Shown: positions 39,986-53,757, numbered from the stretch's first letter. The stretch: DNA of 64,000 nt from Marinobacter sp. (GCA_014359475.1 JACIZI010000009.1:50053-114052); one strand, 5' to 3'. Notes: generated by a model not told the origin, from the sequence alone. Program-made: numbers and translations.

Positions 39986-41208
39986 TGGCTATTTCCTCCC
40001 TCCTGAGTAACAACCTGCAGGCGCCGTATGTCAAGGGCTTGCTCAGCGACATACGACCGCTGCCGCTGCTGGTGATCAGCGCCTCGGCACTGCTGGTAAT
40101 GGGTGTGGTGATGATTTCCTCCGCCTCCATGGATATGGCCGCGGAAACCCTGGGCAACAGTTACCACTATGTGCTGCGTCAGCTGATCTTTGCCGGGCTG
40201 GGGCTGCTGGCGGCCCTGGTAGCCGTAAATGTGCCGCTGGCCTGGTGGCAGCGCAGCGGTTTTCTGCTGTTGCTGGTGGCTCTTGTTCTGCTGCTCCTGG
40301 TGCTGACGCCGCTGGGGCGGACGGTGAACGGCTCAACCCGCTGGATTCCGGTGGGGCTGTTCAATATCCAGGTATCGGAAGTGGCCAAGCTCTGTCTGAT
40401 CGCGTATCTGGCGGGGTATCTCGTGCGTCGCCACGAAGAACTGATGAACACCTGGATGGGCTTTATCAAACCGGTAGTGGTATTGGCGTTTGCCTCGTTC
40501 CTGCTGGTCATTGAGCCGGATTTCGGGGCCACGGTGGTACTGATGACGGCTGCCATGGGCATGATTTTCCTCAGCGGTGTGCGCCTGAGCCGGTTTATGC
40601 CGCTGATCAGTCTCTTCACGGTGCTGGGCGTGCTGCTGGTCGTGACCCAGCCCTACCGGATCAAACGGGTGGTGAGTTACCTGGACCCCTGGAAAGACCA
40701 GTTCGATACGGGCTATCAGCTGACTCAGTCCCTGATTGCCTTCGGGCGTGGGGACTGGGCGGGGGTTGGCCTGGGTAACTCGGTGCAGAAACTGTTTTTC
40801 CTGCCGGAGGCCCATACGGATTTTGTGTTTGCGATTATCGCCGAGGAGTTCGGTTTGCTCGGTTCTCTGCTGGTGCTGGGTCTGTTTACGGTGCTGGTGG
40901 TGTCCGGGTTGGTGATTGCCCGTCGGGCGGACAAGGCCGGAATGCCGTTCGGTGCGTGCTTCTGTTACGGGCTGGTATTCCTGCTGGGCCTGCAGGCAGC
41001 GATCAATATGGCGGTCAGTACCGGCTTGCTGCCCACCAAGGGGCTGACCTTGCCGCTGGTGAGTTATGGCGGCTCCAGTCTGATTGTTACTTCTGTCACC
41101 ATCGGTGTGATCGTGCGGGTTGAGCTTGAGCGACTGGACAGGTTGCGCTCGGAAGCGGTGGCCAAGGCCGCTGGCAAAGGCGGCAAGGGAGGGGCGGTCT
41201 ATGACTGA
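39985..41208 (+). CDS. ftsW: Septal peptidoglycan polymerase FtsW
   Basis: SEDS-family glycosyltransferase that polymerises lipid II at the septum with FtsI. The ATG at 39985 gives 407 residues and about ten membrane helices. SEDS hallmarks are RWIPVGLFNIQVSEVAKL, the loop VVSYLDPWKDQFDTGYQLTQ, and GLTLPLVSYGGSSLI, with conserved Asp and Glu in PEAHTDFVFAIIAEEFG. A TTG one codon earlier was rejected. It overlaps murG by 8 nt. Confidence 0.96.
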   Translation: MAISSLLSNNLQAPYVKGLLSDIRPLPLLVISASALLVMGVVMISSASMDMAAETLGNSYHYVLRQLIFAGLGLLAALVAVNVPLAWWQRSGFLLLLVALVLLLLVLTPLGRTVNGSTRWIPVGLFNIQVSEVAKLCLIAYLAGYLVRRHEELMNTWMGFIKPVVVLAFASFLLVIEPDFGATVVLMTAAMGMIFLSGVRLSRFMPLISLFTVLGVLLVVTQPYRIKRVVSYLDPWKDQFDTGYQLTQSLIAFGRGDWAGVGLGNSVQKLFFLPEAHTDFVFAIIAEEFGLLGSLLVLGLFTVLVVSGLVIARRADKAGMPFGACFCYGLVFLLGLQAAINMAVSTGLLPTKGLTLPLVSYGGSSLIVTSVTIGVIVRVELERLDRLRSEAVAKAAGKGGKGGAVYD

Positions 41209-42269
41209 GTGTCGCTTCCTGATTATGGCCGGCGGTACCGGCGGGCATGTGTTCCCGGCACTGGCCACTGCCCGGATGCTGAAGGAAAAAGGTCACCATG
41301 TGGAATGGCTCGGATCCCGGGGTGGCATGGAAGAGCGCCTGCTGGCGGATACCGATATTCCGCTGCACCTGATTCAGGTGTCGGGCCTGCGTGGCAAGGG
41401 CGGTCTGGCGATTCTGCTCGCGCCGTTCCGGTTGCTCCGGGCGCTGGCGCAGGCGTTTGCGGTTGTGCGCAGTGTGCGCCCGGATTGCGTCATCGGCATG
41501 GGTGGCTTTGCTGCAGGGCCCGGCGGCCTGGCGGCCTATATCACCCGCAAGCCGCTGGTGATCCATGAACAGAACGCCATTGCAGGGATGACCAACCGGA
41601 TCCTGTCGCGCTTCGCCCATACCGTGCTGGAAGCATTTCCGGGAGCCTTCGATGATGGGGTGGTAACCCGCTGCACCGGTAATCCGGTGCGTTCCGATCT
41701 GACCGCGTTGGCGGCCCCGCAAGAGCGTATGGCAGGCCGTAAAGGCCCGCTGCGCCTGCTGGTGGTGGGTGGCAGCCTGGGTGCCCGGGCCATTAACGAA
41801 CGGCTGCCGCAGGCACTGGCGCTGATACCGGAACAGAGTCGACCAAAGGTGCGCCACCAGTGTGGCGAGAAGAATCTTGAGGCGACCCGCGAAGCCTACC
41901 GACAGGCGGGTTGTGATGCGGACATCGAACCGTTTATCAGTGATATGGCTGCCGCTTATGGGGATGCTGACCTGGTGCTGTGCCGGGCCGGGGCCTTGAC
42001 AGTATCGGAGCTGTGTGTGGCGGGACTGGGTGCGATTCTGGTGCCGTTCCCCCACGCGGTGGACGACCATCAGGCCCACAACGCCGGGCGCATGGTGTCG
42101 GAAGGTGGCGCCATTATGGTTCGCCAGCCGGAACTGACTCCGGAAGCACTGGCTGACATTCTGACAGATCTGTCCCGGAGCAGGGCCCGGGACATGGCGG
42201 TGGCAGCCCGCAGGCTGGCGCGGCCCGACGCGACGGAGAGAGTAGTGAATTATTGTCTGGAGGCAGCCC

Positions 42270-42277
<8 letters not shown>
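41201..42277 (+). CDS. murG: UDP-GlcNAc:lipid I transferase MurG
   Basis: Membrane-associated glycosyltransferase (GT28) that adds GlcNAc to lipid I, making lipid II. The 358-residue length fits E. coli MurG (355). The glycine loops are [14 protein letters not shown] (8-21) and [16 protein letters not shown]. The UDP-GlcNAc-binding part contains [24 protein letters not shown] and DDHQAHNA. It overlaps ftsW at the start and murC at the end, so translation is coupled. Confidence 0.97.
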
Positions 42278-45514
<3,237 letters not shown>

Positions 45515-45550
45515 AACTTTCACTTTCAGACCCGGGGTTTGGTGAATCAA

Positions 45551-46786
45551 ATGTCATCGGTTGAAACGGAAAACATGATTGTCGGCCTGGATATTGGCAC
45601 CTCCAAAGTGGTGGCGATTGTCGGCAAACGCAAACTGGACGGCACCATTGAAGTGGTCGGGATCGGTTCACACCCGTCCCGGGGACTAAAGCGTGGCGTG
45701 GTGGTCAACATTGAAACCACCGTGCAGGCCATACAACGCGCAGTCGAAGAGGCTGAACTGATGGCCGGTTGTCGCATTCACTCGGTGTACGCGGGTATTG
45801 CCGGCAGCCACATCAAGAGCCTTAACTCCCACGGCATCGTCGCGATCCGTGACCGGGAGGTGACCCAGGCAGACGTGGACCGGGTGATTGATGCTGCCCA
45901 GGCAGTGGCGATTCCGGCGGATCAGAAGATTCTGCATATCCTGCCCCAGGAATTTGTCATTGATAATCAGGAAGGCATCAAGGAGCCGATGGGGATGTCC
46001 GGCGTGCGGCTGGAAGCCAAGGTGCACCTGGTGACCTGCGCCGTGAATGCGGCTCAGAACATTGAGAAATGTGTCAGGCGATGCGGCCTTGAGGTGGATG
46101 ACATCATTCTCGAGCAACTGGCTTCCAGTCACGCCATCCTCACTGAGGACGAAAAAGAACTGGGGGTCTGCGTCGTGGATATCGGTGGCGGCACTAGCGA
46201 CATCGCGGTGTTCACCGGCGGCGCAATCCGCCATACCGCAGTGATCCCGATTGCCGGCGACCAGGTCACCAATGACATCGCCATGGCGCTGCGCACCCCC
46301 ACGCAGAATGCCGAAGAAATCAAGATCAAATACGCCTGCGCCCTGACCCAGCTGGCCGGGGCGGATGAAACCATCAAAGTTCCCAGCGTCGGGGATCGCG
46401 CTCCGCGGGATTTGTCCCGTCAGGCGCTGGCCGAGGTGGTGGAGCCCCGTTACGAAGAGCTGTTTACCCTGGTTCAGTCCGAGCTGCGCCGCTCCGGCTT
46501 TGAGGATCTGATTCCCGCAGGCATCGTGATTACCGGCGGCTCCTCCACCATGGAAGGGGTAGTTGAGCTGGCCGAAGAGGTCTTTCACATGCCGGTGCGG
46601 CTTGCTTCACCGCAGGCAGTGGCCGGCATGTCGGAAGTGGTCAACAACCCGATCTATGCAACAGGGGTCGGACTGTTGATCCATGGGTTCCGCCAGATGG
46701 ACCTGGGAGGCGGCCCGGCGCTTCGTGGCGAGGATGCCCCCTCGTTGCTGGAACGAATTAAAAGCTGGTTCACGGGGCATTTCTGA
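45551..46786 (+). CDS. ftsA: Cell division protein FtsA
   Basis: Actin-like ATPase that tethers FtsZ to the membrane. From the ATG at 45551 the length is 411 residues, aligning with Pseudomonas FtsA. Motifs are VGLDIGTSKVVAIVG (phosphate 1), VVDIGGGTSDIAVF (phosphate 2) and IVITGGSSTMEG (adenosine). The C-terminus LLERIKSWFTGHF forms the amphipathic membrane-targeting helix. GTG and TTG codons just upstream (45542, 45539) are alternative starts; GGTGA at 45541 can serve as ribosome binding site for the ATG. Confidence 0.97.
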   Translation: MSSVETENMIVGLDIGTSKVVAIVGKRKLDGTIEVVGIGSHPSRGLKRGVVVNIETTVQAIQRAVEEAELMAGCRIHSVYAGIAGSHIKSLNSHGIVAIRDREVTQADVDRVIDAAQAVAIPADQKILHILPQEFVIDNQEGIKEPMGMSGVRLEAKVHLVTCAVNAAQNIEKCVRRCGLEVDDIILEQLASSHAILTEDEKELGVCVVDIGGGTSDIAVFTGGAIRHTAVIPIAGDQVTNDIAMALRTPTQNAEEIKIKYACALTQLAGADETIKVPSVGDRAPRDLSRQALAEVVEPRYEELFTLVQSELRRSGFEDLIPAGIVITGGSSTMEGVVELAEEVFHMPVRLASPQAVAGMSEVVNNPIYATGVGLLIHGFRQMDLGGGPALRGEDAPSLLERIKSWFTGHF

Positions 46787-46877
46787 GGGAACCGGTAACA
46801 AACGAAGGTATCTCGAAAACACAACATTCAATCAAGCGCCCTGCAAAGGGGCTGAAAACGCACGAAGGAGTAGGGGA

Positions 46878-48035
46878 ATGTTTGAACTTGTAGATAATGT
46901 CCAACAAAACGCGGTTATCAAGGTTGTCGGCGTAGGCGGCGGCGGTGGTAATGCCGTCCGGCACATGCTCCACAGTGATGTTGAGGGTGTGGAGTTTATC
47001 TGTGCGAATACCGACGCCCAGGCACTTACCGATCTGGATGCCAGGCAGGTCATCCAGCTGGGTGGCAACATCACCAAGGGGCTCGGGGCCGGAGCGAACC
47101 CGGAAGTCGGCCGTCAGTCGGCCCTGGAGGACCGGGACCGCATTGCCGAAGCCTTAAAAGGGGCCGACATGGTGTTTATCACTGCCGGCATGGGAGGTGG
47201 TACCGGCACCGGTGCAGCACCGATTGTGGCGGAAGTGGCCCGGGAGCTGGGCATCCTGACCGTTGCGGTGGTTACCAAACCGTTCACGTTCGAAGGCGGC
47301 AAGCGTATGAGCGTGGCCGAAGAAGGCCTGAAGGAGCTGGAGGAGAGCGTTGACTCGCTGATCACCATTCCCAACGAAAAACTGCTGGCGGTCATGGGCA
47401 AGAAAACCAGCCTGCTGGATGCCTTTGCTTCCGCCAATGACGTATTGCTGGGTGCTGTGCAGGGTATCGCTGACCTGATCACCCGCAACGGCATGATCAA
47501 TGTCGACTTTGCCGACGTGAAAACGGTGATGTCCGAGATGGGCATGGCGATGATGGGTACCGCCCGCGCCACCGGCGAGAATCGGGCCCGGGAAGCAGCA
47601 GAAGCAGCCATTCGCAGCCCGCTGCTGGAAGATATCAACCTGCAGGGCGCGAAGGGTATTCTGGTCAACATCACCGCCGGTATGGATCTCAATCTGGGCG
47701 AATTCTCCGAGGTTGGCGATATTGTGCGTGAATTCGCCTCTGAGTCTGCCACTGTGGTCGTCGGTACCGTGATTGACCCGGAAATGACCGATGAACTGAA
47801 GGTAACCGTTGTGGCCACCGGTCTGGGAGGCGACCGGGAGAAGCCCGCCAAGGTGGTGGACAACACCCGCAGCCTGGACGGTACCACCGATTACAACCAG
47901 CTCGATCGTCCGGCAGTGCTGCGTCGTCGTGCGGTATCTCACGGTAATGTCGCCGTTGATCATAGCAAGGAGCGCGAGGAGCAGGGCGTGGACTATCTCG
48001 ATATTCCCGCATTCCTGCGTCGGCAGGCTGACTGA
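46878..48035 (+). CDS. ftsZ: Cell division protein FtsZ
   Basis: Tubulin-like GTPase that forms the Z-ring. The ATG at 46878 (AAGGAGTAGGGG upstream) gives 385 residues. The N-terminal VVGVGGGGGNAV and the tubulin signature GGGTGTG (106-112) bind GTP, and the T7 loop region NVDFADVKTVM is present. A variable linker (about 320-370) leads to the C-terminal peptide DYLDIPAFLRRQAD, which binds FtsA and ZipA. A longer in-frame start inside ftsA was rejected. It lies 91 nt after ftsA. Confidence 0.98.
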   Translation: MFELVDNVQQNAVIKVVGVGGGGGNAVRHMLHSDVEGVEFICANTDAQALTDLDARQVIQLGGNITKGLGAGANPEVGRQSALEDRDRIAEALKGADMVFITAGMGGGTGTGAAPIVAEVARELGILTVAVVTKPFTFEGGKRMSVAEEGLKELEESVDSLITIPNEKLLAVMGKKTSLLDAFASANDVLLGAVQGIADLITRNGMINVDFADVKTVMSEMGMAMMGTARATGENRAREAAEAAIRSPLLEDINLQGAKGILVNITAGMDLNLGEFSEVGDIVREFASESATVVVGTVIDPEMTDELKVTVVATGLGGDREKPAKVVDNTRSLDGTTDYNQLDRPAVLRRRAVSHGNVAVDHSKEREEQGVDYLDIPAFLRRQAD

Positions 48036-48157
48036 TAATATCTTGCGCTCAAGGTGGGTTGCCGTTACTGAAGTAGCCCTGGGTGCCGGGCCGGTTGGCC
48101 GGTGTGACGGGGAAGTCATGCCAGATTGTTTAAATGGTATTCAGTCTTGTTTTCAGA

Positions 48158-48163
48158 TATAAT
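48158..48163 (+). promoter_or_regulatory. Putative lpxC -10 box
   Basis: TATAAT at 48158-48163, 55 nt before the lpxC ATG, without a recognisable -35 at 16-18 nt. The 183-nt ftsZ-lpxC gap otherwise shows only a GCCGGGCCGGTTGGCCGG stretch near 48084. Confidence 0.4.
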
Positions 48164-48218
48164 CGCTGTAACGTTTTGCCCAGATGATATCACTTTTTTG
48201 TGACGGAAATATGTACCG

Positions 48219-49136
48219 ATGATCAGACAACGGACACTCAAGAACACAATCCGCGCCACAGGCGTAGGTCTGCATTCCGGGGAGAAGGTATACCTGACCC
48301 TGAAGCCTGCGCCGGTGGATGCCGGAATCGTCTTCCGTCGTACTGACCTGGATCCTGTCGTGGAAATCCGGGCCTGTGCGGAAAACGTAGGCGAGACCAT
48401 GCTGTCCACGACGCTGGTAAAAGACGGTGTCCGTGTGGCTACAGTAGAGCATCTGCTGTCTGCCATGGCAGGTCTCGGTATCGATAACTGCTTCGTGGAG
48501 CTCAGTGCGGCCGAGGTGCCCATCATGGACGGTTCTGCAGGGCCATTTGTGTTTCTGCTGCAGTCCGCGGGTATCGAAGAACAGGATGCCGCCAAGCGCT
48601 TTATCCGTATCAAGCGGGAAGTGACCCTGGAAGAAGGCGACAAGAAAGCCACCTTCCTGCCATTCGACGGCTTCAAGGTCAGCTTCGGCATCGACTTCGA
48701 CCATCCGGTTTTCCGGGGTCGCGCCCAGACCGCTACCGTTGACTTCTCCAGCACATCCTTTGTCAAGGAAGTCAGCCGCGCGAGAACCTTCGGGTTCATG
48801 CGCGACATTGAAAACCTGCGGGCGATGAACCTGGCTCTGGGTGGCAGTGTGGATAACGCCATCGTGGTGGATGACTACAAGATCCTCAATGAGGACGGCC
48901 TGCGTTACGAAGACGAATTCGTCAAACACAAGGTACTGGATGCCATTGGCGATCTGTATCTGCTGGGCAACAGCCTGATTGGCGAATTTCGTGGCGTGAA
49001 GTCCGGTCACGACCTTAACAACAAGCTGCTCCGCAAGCTCAGAAAAGAAAAGGATGCGTGGGAAGTGGTTACCTTCGATAACGAGGCAACGGCGCCCATC
49101 TCCTACATGAAACCTGCGCTGGCGGCTCACGCCTGA
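48219..49136 (+). CDS. lpxC: UDP-3-O-acyl-N-acetylglucosamine deacetylase LpxC
   Basis: Zinc deacetylase that catalyses the committed step of lipid A synthesis. The 305-residue length equals that of E. coli LpxC. Zinc ligands are His78 in VEHLLSA, and the His and Asp of [11 protein letters not shown] (about 238-242). The substrate motif [12 protein letters not shown] is also present. It sits downstream of ftsZ with its own -10-like box. In E. coli LpxC is degraded by FtsH through its C-terminal tail; here the last residues (AALAAHA-like, ending LAAHA) are also hydrophobic and small. Confidence 0.97.
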   Translation: MIRQRTLKNTIRATGVGLHSGEKVYLTLKPAPVDAGIVFRRTDLDPVVEIRACAENVGETMLSTTLVKDGVRVATVEHLLSAMAGLGIDNCFVELSAAEVPIMDGSAGPFVFLLQSAGIEEQDAAKRFIRIKREVTLEEGDKKATFLPFDGFKVSFGIDFDHPVFRGRAQTATVDFSSTSFVKEVSRARTFGFMRDIENLRAMNLALGGSVDNAIVVDDYKILNEDGLRYEDEFVKHKVLDAIGDLYLLGNSLIGEFRGVKSGHDLNNKLLRKLRKEKDAWEVVTFDNEATAPISYMKPALAAHA

Positions 49137-49147
49137 GGCCGGATGCC

Positions 49148-49594
49148 TCAGTCCTGAACGTGGCTTGCGAGTTTTTCGAGAACCTCGCGTAATCGTTTGT
49201 CCTTCGTGTGCCCGGCTTCTTCCCTGAGGAGCCGGGCATTTTCTTTGCTCAGGGGGCGGTGCTGAGCCTCCGGCACCTCGCTGAATCTCGGTGGCACCAC
49301 TTTCACCGTCAGCTTCCAGACGTACCGGAACACTTCGCATTTGCGCAGCTCGGCCATCAGCTCATGCTGGCGGTAACGTATCTGGCTGGCTTTCGGGCCG
49401 TTGCTGGCAGACAGCATCAGTTCTCCCTCCCGGTAACTGACGAAACGGGTGCCTTCTGCCAGCGCAGGAGGGAGCGCGGCGATCGCTTTTTTTTCCGCCT
49501 GCTGGTGAGCCCGGGCCCTGGCCATCAGTTCTTTCAGAACCGGTGCCCGGTCCAGACTCTCTGGCCTGAGTTCCAGGCTGGGTTTCTCTTTCAT
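49148..49594 (-). CDS. dciA: DciA-like protein (DUF721), replicative helicase operator
   Basis: DUF721/DciA family. DciA is the ancestral loader or operator of the DnaB helicase in bacteria that lack phage-derived DnaC. The N-terminal KH-like part contains SYREGELMLSASNGPKASQI and RYRQHELMAELR, as in Pseudomonas homologs at the same locus (lpxC-DUF721-M23-secA). I chose the ATG at 49594 (148 residues). The frame continues to a GTG at 49645, but neither start has a clear ribosome binding site. The C-terminus is a short acidic and basic tail. It is convergent with lpxC. Confidence 0.75.
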   Translation of the reverse strand: MKEKPSLELRPESLDRAPVLKELMARARAHQQAEKKAIAALPPALAEGTRFVSYREGELMLSASNGPKASQIRYRQHELMAELRKCEVFRYVWKLTVKVVPPRFSEVPEAQHRPLSKENARLLREEAGHTKDKRLREVLEKLASHVQD

Positions 49595-49782
49595 CTGTGG
49601 TTTTGTTCTCGACGTATCAGTTAACGATTGGTTACACTTCGGCACGGTTATATGGTGGCGGCTGTATTACACTCTTTTTTACAGACTGAGCAGAGGGTGT
49701 GTCTACAGTCGTTGATAATCTTAACATGGTGTCAACGTCATACAGTGACAGGCTCCCGCCTTGGTCGGTAGTCGCTGCCACG

Positions 49783-49846
49783 ATGAGTTGTCGGGGATAT
49801 CCCGCAATCCGGCAAAGGATGCATGGCAGGTCCGGTTACAACTCAT
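49783..49846 (+). other. Structured leader upstream of the M23 peptidase
   Basis: ATGAGTTGT (49783-49791) pairs with ACAACTCAT (49838-49846), enclosing 46 nt with the palindrome GGGATATCCC and two CCGG blocks. It ends 54 nt before the peptidase ATG. I tried to match known riboswitches (GEMM, cobalamin, glycine) and none fits. The rest of the 306-nt dciA-M23 gap holds nothing recognisable. Confidence 0.35.
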
Positions 49847-49900
49847 GAGACGCAAGACACAGGAACTGGCTGCGCCTCACCCATGAATACTGAAGATGAT

Positions 49901-50839
49901 ATGAACGTCATTCTGGTTGGCAAAAATCACGGGAAGTCCCGCGTTATACCCTTGCACGCGCCGGCTCTGGCGGTCACTGCGCTGGCTGTGCTGGCATTGG
50001 TGGGCGTGGCTGCATGGGGTGGTTACCGGGCGGCCCTCATTGCGGCGAAGCCGCAGGAGCCGGTTCGGAATCAGCTGGTGTCCGAGTGGCAGCAAAAGCT
50101 GAACAAGCAGCGCGAGCAACTGGCACTGGTCCGCGAAAATGCCCAGCACCAGATGGATGCCCTGACACTGCGTATCGGTGAGTTGCAGGGGCGGCTGCTG
50201 CGGCTGGATGCACTGGGGCAGCGTTTTGTGGAATCCGGCATGGTTGCCAGTGGCGAGTTCAACTTTGACCAGCCGCCCGCCATGGGTGGCCCTGAAGAAT
50301 CCGCAGGTCCCGCGGAAACGTTTTCGGTTCCGGAATTGAGCCGCATGATCGATGAACTCGCGGCCCGTATAGATGACCGGGAGCAGCAGCTCCGGCTGCT
50401 TGATGAAGTGTCCTCCCAGAGTCGGCTGGAAGACGAAAGGTATGTGGAAGGCCGCCCGATTACCTGGGGCTGGCTGTCTTCCCGGTACGGTTACCGGTCT
50501 GATCCCTTTACCGGCAAACGTGCTTGGCATGCAGGTGTGGATCTTGCAGGCAAGGATGGCAGCGATATCATTGCTACCGCTGGTGGTGTGGTTACCTACG
50601 CCGGTGAGCGCTATGGTTATGGCAACCTCGTTGAAGTGGATCATGGAGATGGCCTGGTCACTCGCTATGCCCACTGCAAGACTGTCAAGGTGAAAGTGGG
50701 TGATGTGGTTCAGAAGGGTCAGGTGCTGGCGCTGATGGGTAGCACCGGTCGCTCTACCGGTCCTCACGTGCATTTTGAAGTCCTGCGCCATGGCAAGACG
50801 GAAAACCCTCAAACCTACATCTCCAGAGCCAGCCGCTGA
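49901..50839 (+). CDS. M23 family peptidoglycan metallopeptidase, membrane anchored
   Basis: Probable periplasmic DD-endopeptidase-like enzyme. From the ATG at 49901 the 312-residue protein has a short cytoplasmic start (MNVILVGKNHGKSRVIPLH), a membrane helix (about 22-44), a coiled coil (about 60-105) and a C-terminal LytM domain. Catalytic motifs are intact: HAGVD (H-x3-D) and HVHFEV (H-x-H), so it should bind zinc and be active, unlike degenerate regulators such as EnvC or NlpD. The locus before secA is conserved in Pseudomonas. A hairpin (50826-50848) overlaps its stop codon. Confidence 0.88.
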   Translation: MNVILVGKNHGKSRVIPLHAPALAVTALAVLALVGVAAWGGYRAALIAAKPQEPVRNQLVSEWQQKLNKQREQLALVRENAQHQMDALTLRIGELQGRLLRLDALGQRFVESGMVASGEFNFDQPPAMGGPEESAGPAETFSVPELSRMIDELAARIDDREQQLRLLDEVSSQSRLEDERYVEGRPITWGWLSSRYGYRSDPFTGKRAWHAGVDLAGKDGSDIIATAGGVVTYAGERYGYGNLVEVDHGDGLVTRYAHCKTVKVKVGDVVQKGQVLALMGSTGRSTGPHVHFEVLRHGKTENPQTYISRASR

Positions 50840-50848
50840 GGCTGGCTC
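50826..50848 (+). terminator. Hairpin at the end of the M23 gene
   Basis: GAGCCAGCC pairs with GGCTGGCTC around GCTGA; the loop contains the stop codon. Only a weak T-rich stretch follows, so termination is possible but uncertain. Confidence 0.45.
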
Positions 50849-50928
50849 ATTATTGCCTTTCCCTCCGTCTCTTTCTTGCTGAATTCCTGACGATACCCAC
50901 CGGCCCGGCCTGTTACGACCTCTGCCTT

Positions 50929-50956
50929 TTGAACTGCTGTGAAATAAGGTTAGAAT
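50929..50956 (+). promoter_or_regulatory. secA promoter
   Basis: TTGAAC at 50929-50934, 16 nt, then TAGAAT at 50951-50956, 38 nt before the secA ATG. No secM-like leader gene is present upstream, unlike E. coli. Confidence 0.6.
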
Positions 50957-50993
50957 GCCACCTTCCTCAGTGTAACCAAAGAAGCAGTGGTCT

Positions 50994-53732
50994 ATGTTCA
51001 CAAAGCTTGCAACAAAGGTTTTTGGCAGTAAGAACGCCAGGGAAATCAAAAGGATGCGCAAAACCGTTGCGCGCATAAACGATCTGGAAGAGCAGTTTGG
51101 TGGCTTGTCGGATTCCGAGTTGCAAGGTAAGACTGCCGAGTTTCGCCGCCGCCACGATGAAGGGGAGAGCCTCGACAGTCTGCTGCCGGAGGCCTTCGCT
51201 ACTGCCCGGGAGGCGGCCCGCCGCGTGATGGGCATGCGCCACTACGATGTGCAGTTGATTGGTGGTATTACCCTGCACGAGGGGCACATCGCTGAAATGA
51301 AAACCGGTGAAGGTAAAACCCTGGTGGCTACCCTGCCGGTCTATCTCAACGCTCTTTCCGGCAAGGGCGTGCATCTTGTGACGGTGAACGACTATCTCGC
51401 CCGCCGGGACGCAGAGTGGATGGGCAAGCTGTACCGCTTCCTCGGGCTACAGGTGGGTGTCGTCGTTGCCGGCCAGCCCCAGGAAGAAAAGCGTGCGGCC
51501 TATCAGGCAGATATTACCTACGGCACCAACAATGAATTCGGCTTCGATTATCTGCGGGACAACATGGCCTTCAGCATTGAAGACAAGGTTCAGCGCGGGC
51601 TTAACTTTGCCATTGTGGATGAGGTGGACTCGATCCTCATTGATGAGGCCCGCACCCCGCTGATCATCTCCGGAGCCGCAGAGGACAGTTCCAGGCTGTA
51701 CCAGGAGATCAACCGCCTGGTGCCGAGCCTTGAAAAAGGTGAAATGCCTGAGGAAGGCGAGCCGGACGGCGATTTTACCATCGATGAAAAGTCCCGCCAG
51801 GTGGAGCTCACTGAAGCCGGCCATGAAAAAGTGGAGGAATTGCTGACCCAGCGTGGCCTGCTGAAAGAGGGCGAAACTCTCTATTCCGCCACCAACCTGA
51901 GCCTTCTGCATCACGTGCATTCCGCCCTGCGGGCCCACCATCTTTTCCAGAAGGATGTGGACTACATCGTCCAGGGCGATCAGGTGGTGATCGTGGACGA
52001 ACATACCGGCCGCAGTATGCCCGGCCGCCGCTGGAGCGAAGGGCTGCACCAGGCGATCGAGGCCAAGGAAGGTGTAAAGATTCAGGCGGAGAGCCAGACC
52101 CTGGCTTCCACCACCTTCCAGAACTATTTCCGTCTTTACGAGAAACTGGCCGGCATGACCGGTACCGCGGACACGGAAGCGTTTGAATTCCGCCAGATCT
52201 ACGGTCTGGATGTGGTGGTGATTCCGCCCAACAAGCCGATCCAGCGGATAGACTATAACGACCTGATCTACCTGACCCAGGAAGAAAAATTCCACGCTAT
52301 TATCGATGAGATCAAGGATGTTACCAGCGAGGGTCGCCCGATCCTGGTGGGCACCGCGTCCATCGAGGCTTCCGAGCTGTTGTCCATGCTGCTGAAAAAA
52401 GCCCGCATCGAACACAAGATTCTGAATGCCAAGCAGCACGAATCCGAGGCTCAGATCATTGCCCAGGCCGGTCGTCCCGGCGCGGTGACCATCGCCACCA
52501 ACATGGCCGGCCGGGGTACCGATATTGTGTTGGGCGGTAACTGGGAATACGAAGTGGCTGCCATGGACAATCCGTCCGAAGAGGATATTGCCCGCGTCAA
52601 GGCCGAGTGGACTGAACGGCACAATCAGGTGCTGGAGGCGGGTGGCCTGCACATTATCGGTACCGAACGCCACGAATCCCGCCGTATCGATAACCAGTTG
52701 CGTGGCCGGGCCGGCCGACAGGGGGACCCGGGTTCTTCCCGTTTCTTCCTGTCCCTGGAAGATAATCTGATGCGGATTTTCGCCCCGGATCGTGTCAAGA
52801 GCCTGATGCAGGCTATGGGGATGAAGAAAGGCGAAGCCATTGAGCACCGGATGGTGACCAACGCCATTGAAAAGTCCCAGCGCAAGGTGGAAGGCCGCAA
52901 CTTTGACATGCGGAAGACCCTGCTGGAATACGACGACGTAGCCAACGATCAGCGTACCGTGATCTACGAGCAGCGTAATGAGGTGATGGCATCCAGCGAC
53001 ATCTCGGAGATGGTGGATTCCATTCGCTCGGATGTAGTGGATGCGGTGATCAGCGAGTATATTCCGCCCCAGAGCATGCCGGAGCAGTGGGATGTTGCCG
53101 GGCTGGAGGCTCAGCTGCAGTCAGAAATGGCCATTGAACTGCCGGTTCAGCAGTGGCTGGACGAGGATCAGAACCTGCATGAGGAAAACCTGCGGGAGAG
53201 GATTCTTGAAGCCATTGTTGCCGATTACCGGGCCAAGGAAGAGCTCGCCGGTGCTGAACCCATGCGCAAGTTTGAAAAGCAGGTATTCCTGCAGGTGATG
53301 GACACTCTGTGGAAAGAGCACCTGTCCAACATGGACCACCTGCGCCGGGGAATTCACCTGCGCGGCTATGCCCAGAAGAACCCCAAGCAGGAGTACAAGC
53401 GGGAAGCGTTCACCCTGTTTCAGGACATGCTGGAGAGTATGAAGCGGGACGTGATCCGTGTTCTTTGCCATGTGAAGGTGCAGAGCCGCGAGGAAATGGA
53501 AGAGCTGGAGCGCCGCCGCAAGGAGGAGCTGGAGCAGGAAATGGCCCGTGCCCGTCTGCGCCACGAAGAAGCCAGTGCGACCGGCGTGTCCGGGGACGGC
53601 GACGAAGGTGACGAGCAGAGGCAGGCCGGTCCGGACACCTTTGTACGCCAGGAGCGCAAGGTGGGGCGTAACGAGCCATGCCCTTGCGGGTCGGGTAAAA
53701 AGTACAAACAGTGTTGCGGTAAGGTGAACTGA
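50994..53732 (+). CDS. secA: Preprotein translocase ATPase SecA
   Basis: Motor ATPase that drives preproteins through SecYEG. The 912-residue length is close to E. coli SecA (901). Domain order: NBD1 with Walker A GEGKT at 105-109 and [19 protein letters not shown], the preprotein-binding domain, NBD2 ([34 protein letters not shown]), the helical scaffold/wing, and a C-terminal zinc motif [14 protein letters not shown] that binds SecB and phospholipid. It has its own promoter and terminator. Confidence 0.98.
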   Translation: MFTKLATKVFGSKNAREIKRMRKTVARINDLEEQFGGLSDSELQGKTAEFRRRHDEGESLDSLLPEAFATAREAARRVMGMRHYDVQLIGGITLHEGHIAEMKTGEGKTLVATLPVYLNALSGKGVHLVTVNDYLARRDAEWMGKLYRFLGLQVGVVVAGQPQEEKRAAYQADITYGTNNEFGFDYLRDNMAFSIEDKVQRGLNFAIVDEVDSILIDEARTPLIISGAAEDSSRLYQEINRLVPSLEKGEMPEEGEPDGDFTIDEKSRQVELTEAGHEKVEELLTQRGLLKEGETLYSATNLSLLHHVHSALRAHHLFQKDVDYIVQGDQVVIVDEHTGRSMPGRRWSEGLHQAIEAKEGVKIQAESQTLASTTFQNYFRLYEKLAGMTGTADTEAFEFRQIYGLDVVVIPPNKPIQRIDYNDLIYLTQEEKFHAIIDEIKDVTSEGRPILVGTASIEASELLSMLLKKARIEHKILNAKQHESEAQIIAQAGRPGAVTIATNMAGRGTDIVLGGNWEYEVAAMDNPSEEDIARVKAEWTERHNQVLEAGGLHIIGTERHESRRIDNQLRGRAGRQGDPGSSRFFLSLEDNLMRIFAPDRVKSLMQAMGMKKGEAIEHRMVTNAIEKSQRKVEGRNFDMRKTLLEYDDVANDQRTVIYEQRNEVMASSDISEMVDSIRSDVVDAVISEYIPPQSMPEQWDVAGLEAQLQSEMAIELPVQQWLDEDQNLHEENLRERILEAIVADYRAKEELAGAEPMRKFEKQVFLQVMDTLWKEHLSNMDHLRRGIHLRGYAQKNPKQEYKREAFTLFQDMLESMKRDVIRVLCHVKVQSREEMEELERRRKEELEQEMARARLRHEEASATGVSGDGDEGDEQRQAGPDTFVRQERKVGRNEPCPCGSGKKYKQCCGKVN

Positions 53733-53757
53733 CCGAACACTTTAATGCTGATAACTC

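Noticed and set aside
49783-49846. Known riboswitch (cyclic-di-GMP GEMM, cobalamin or glycine type)
   Set aside because: The conserved sequence blocks of these classes are missing.
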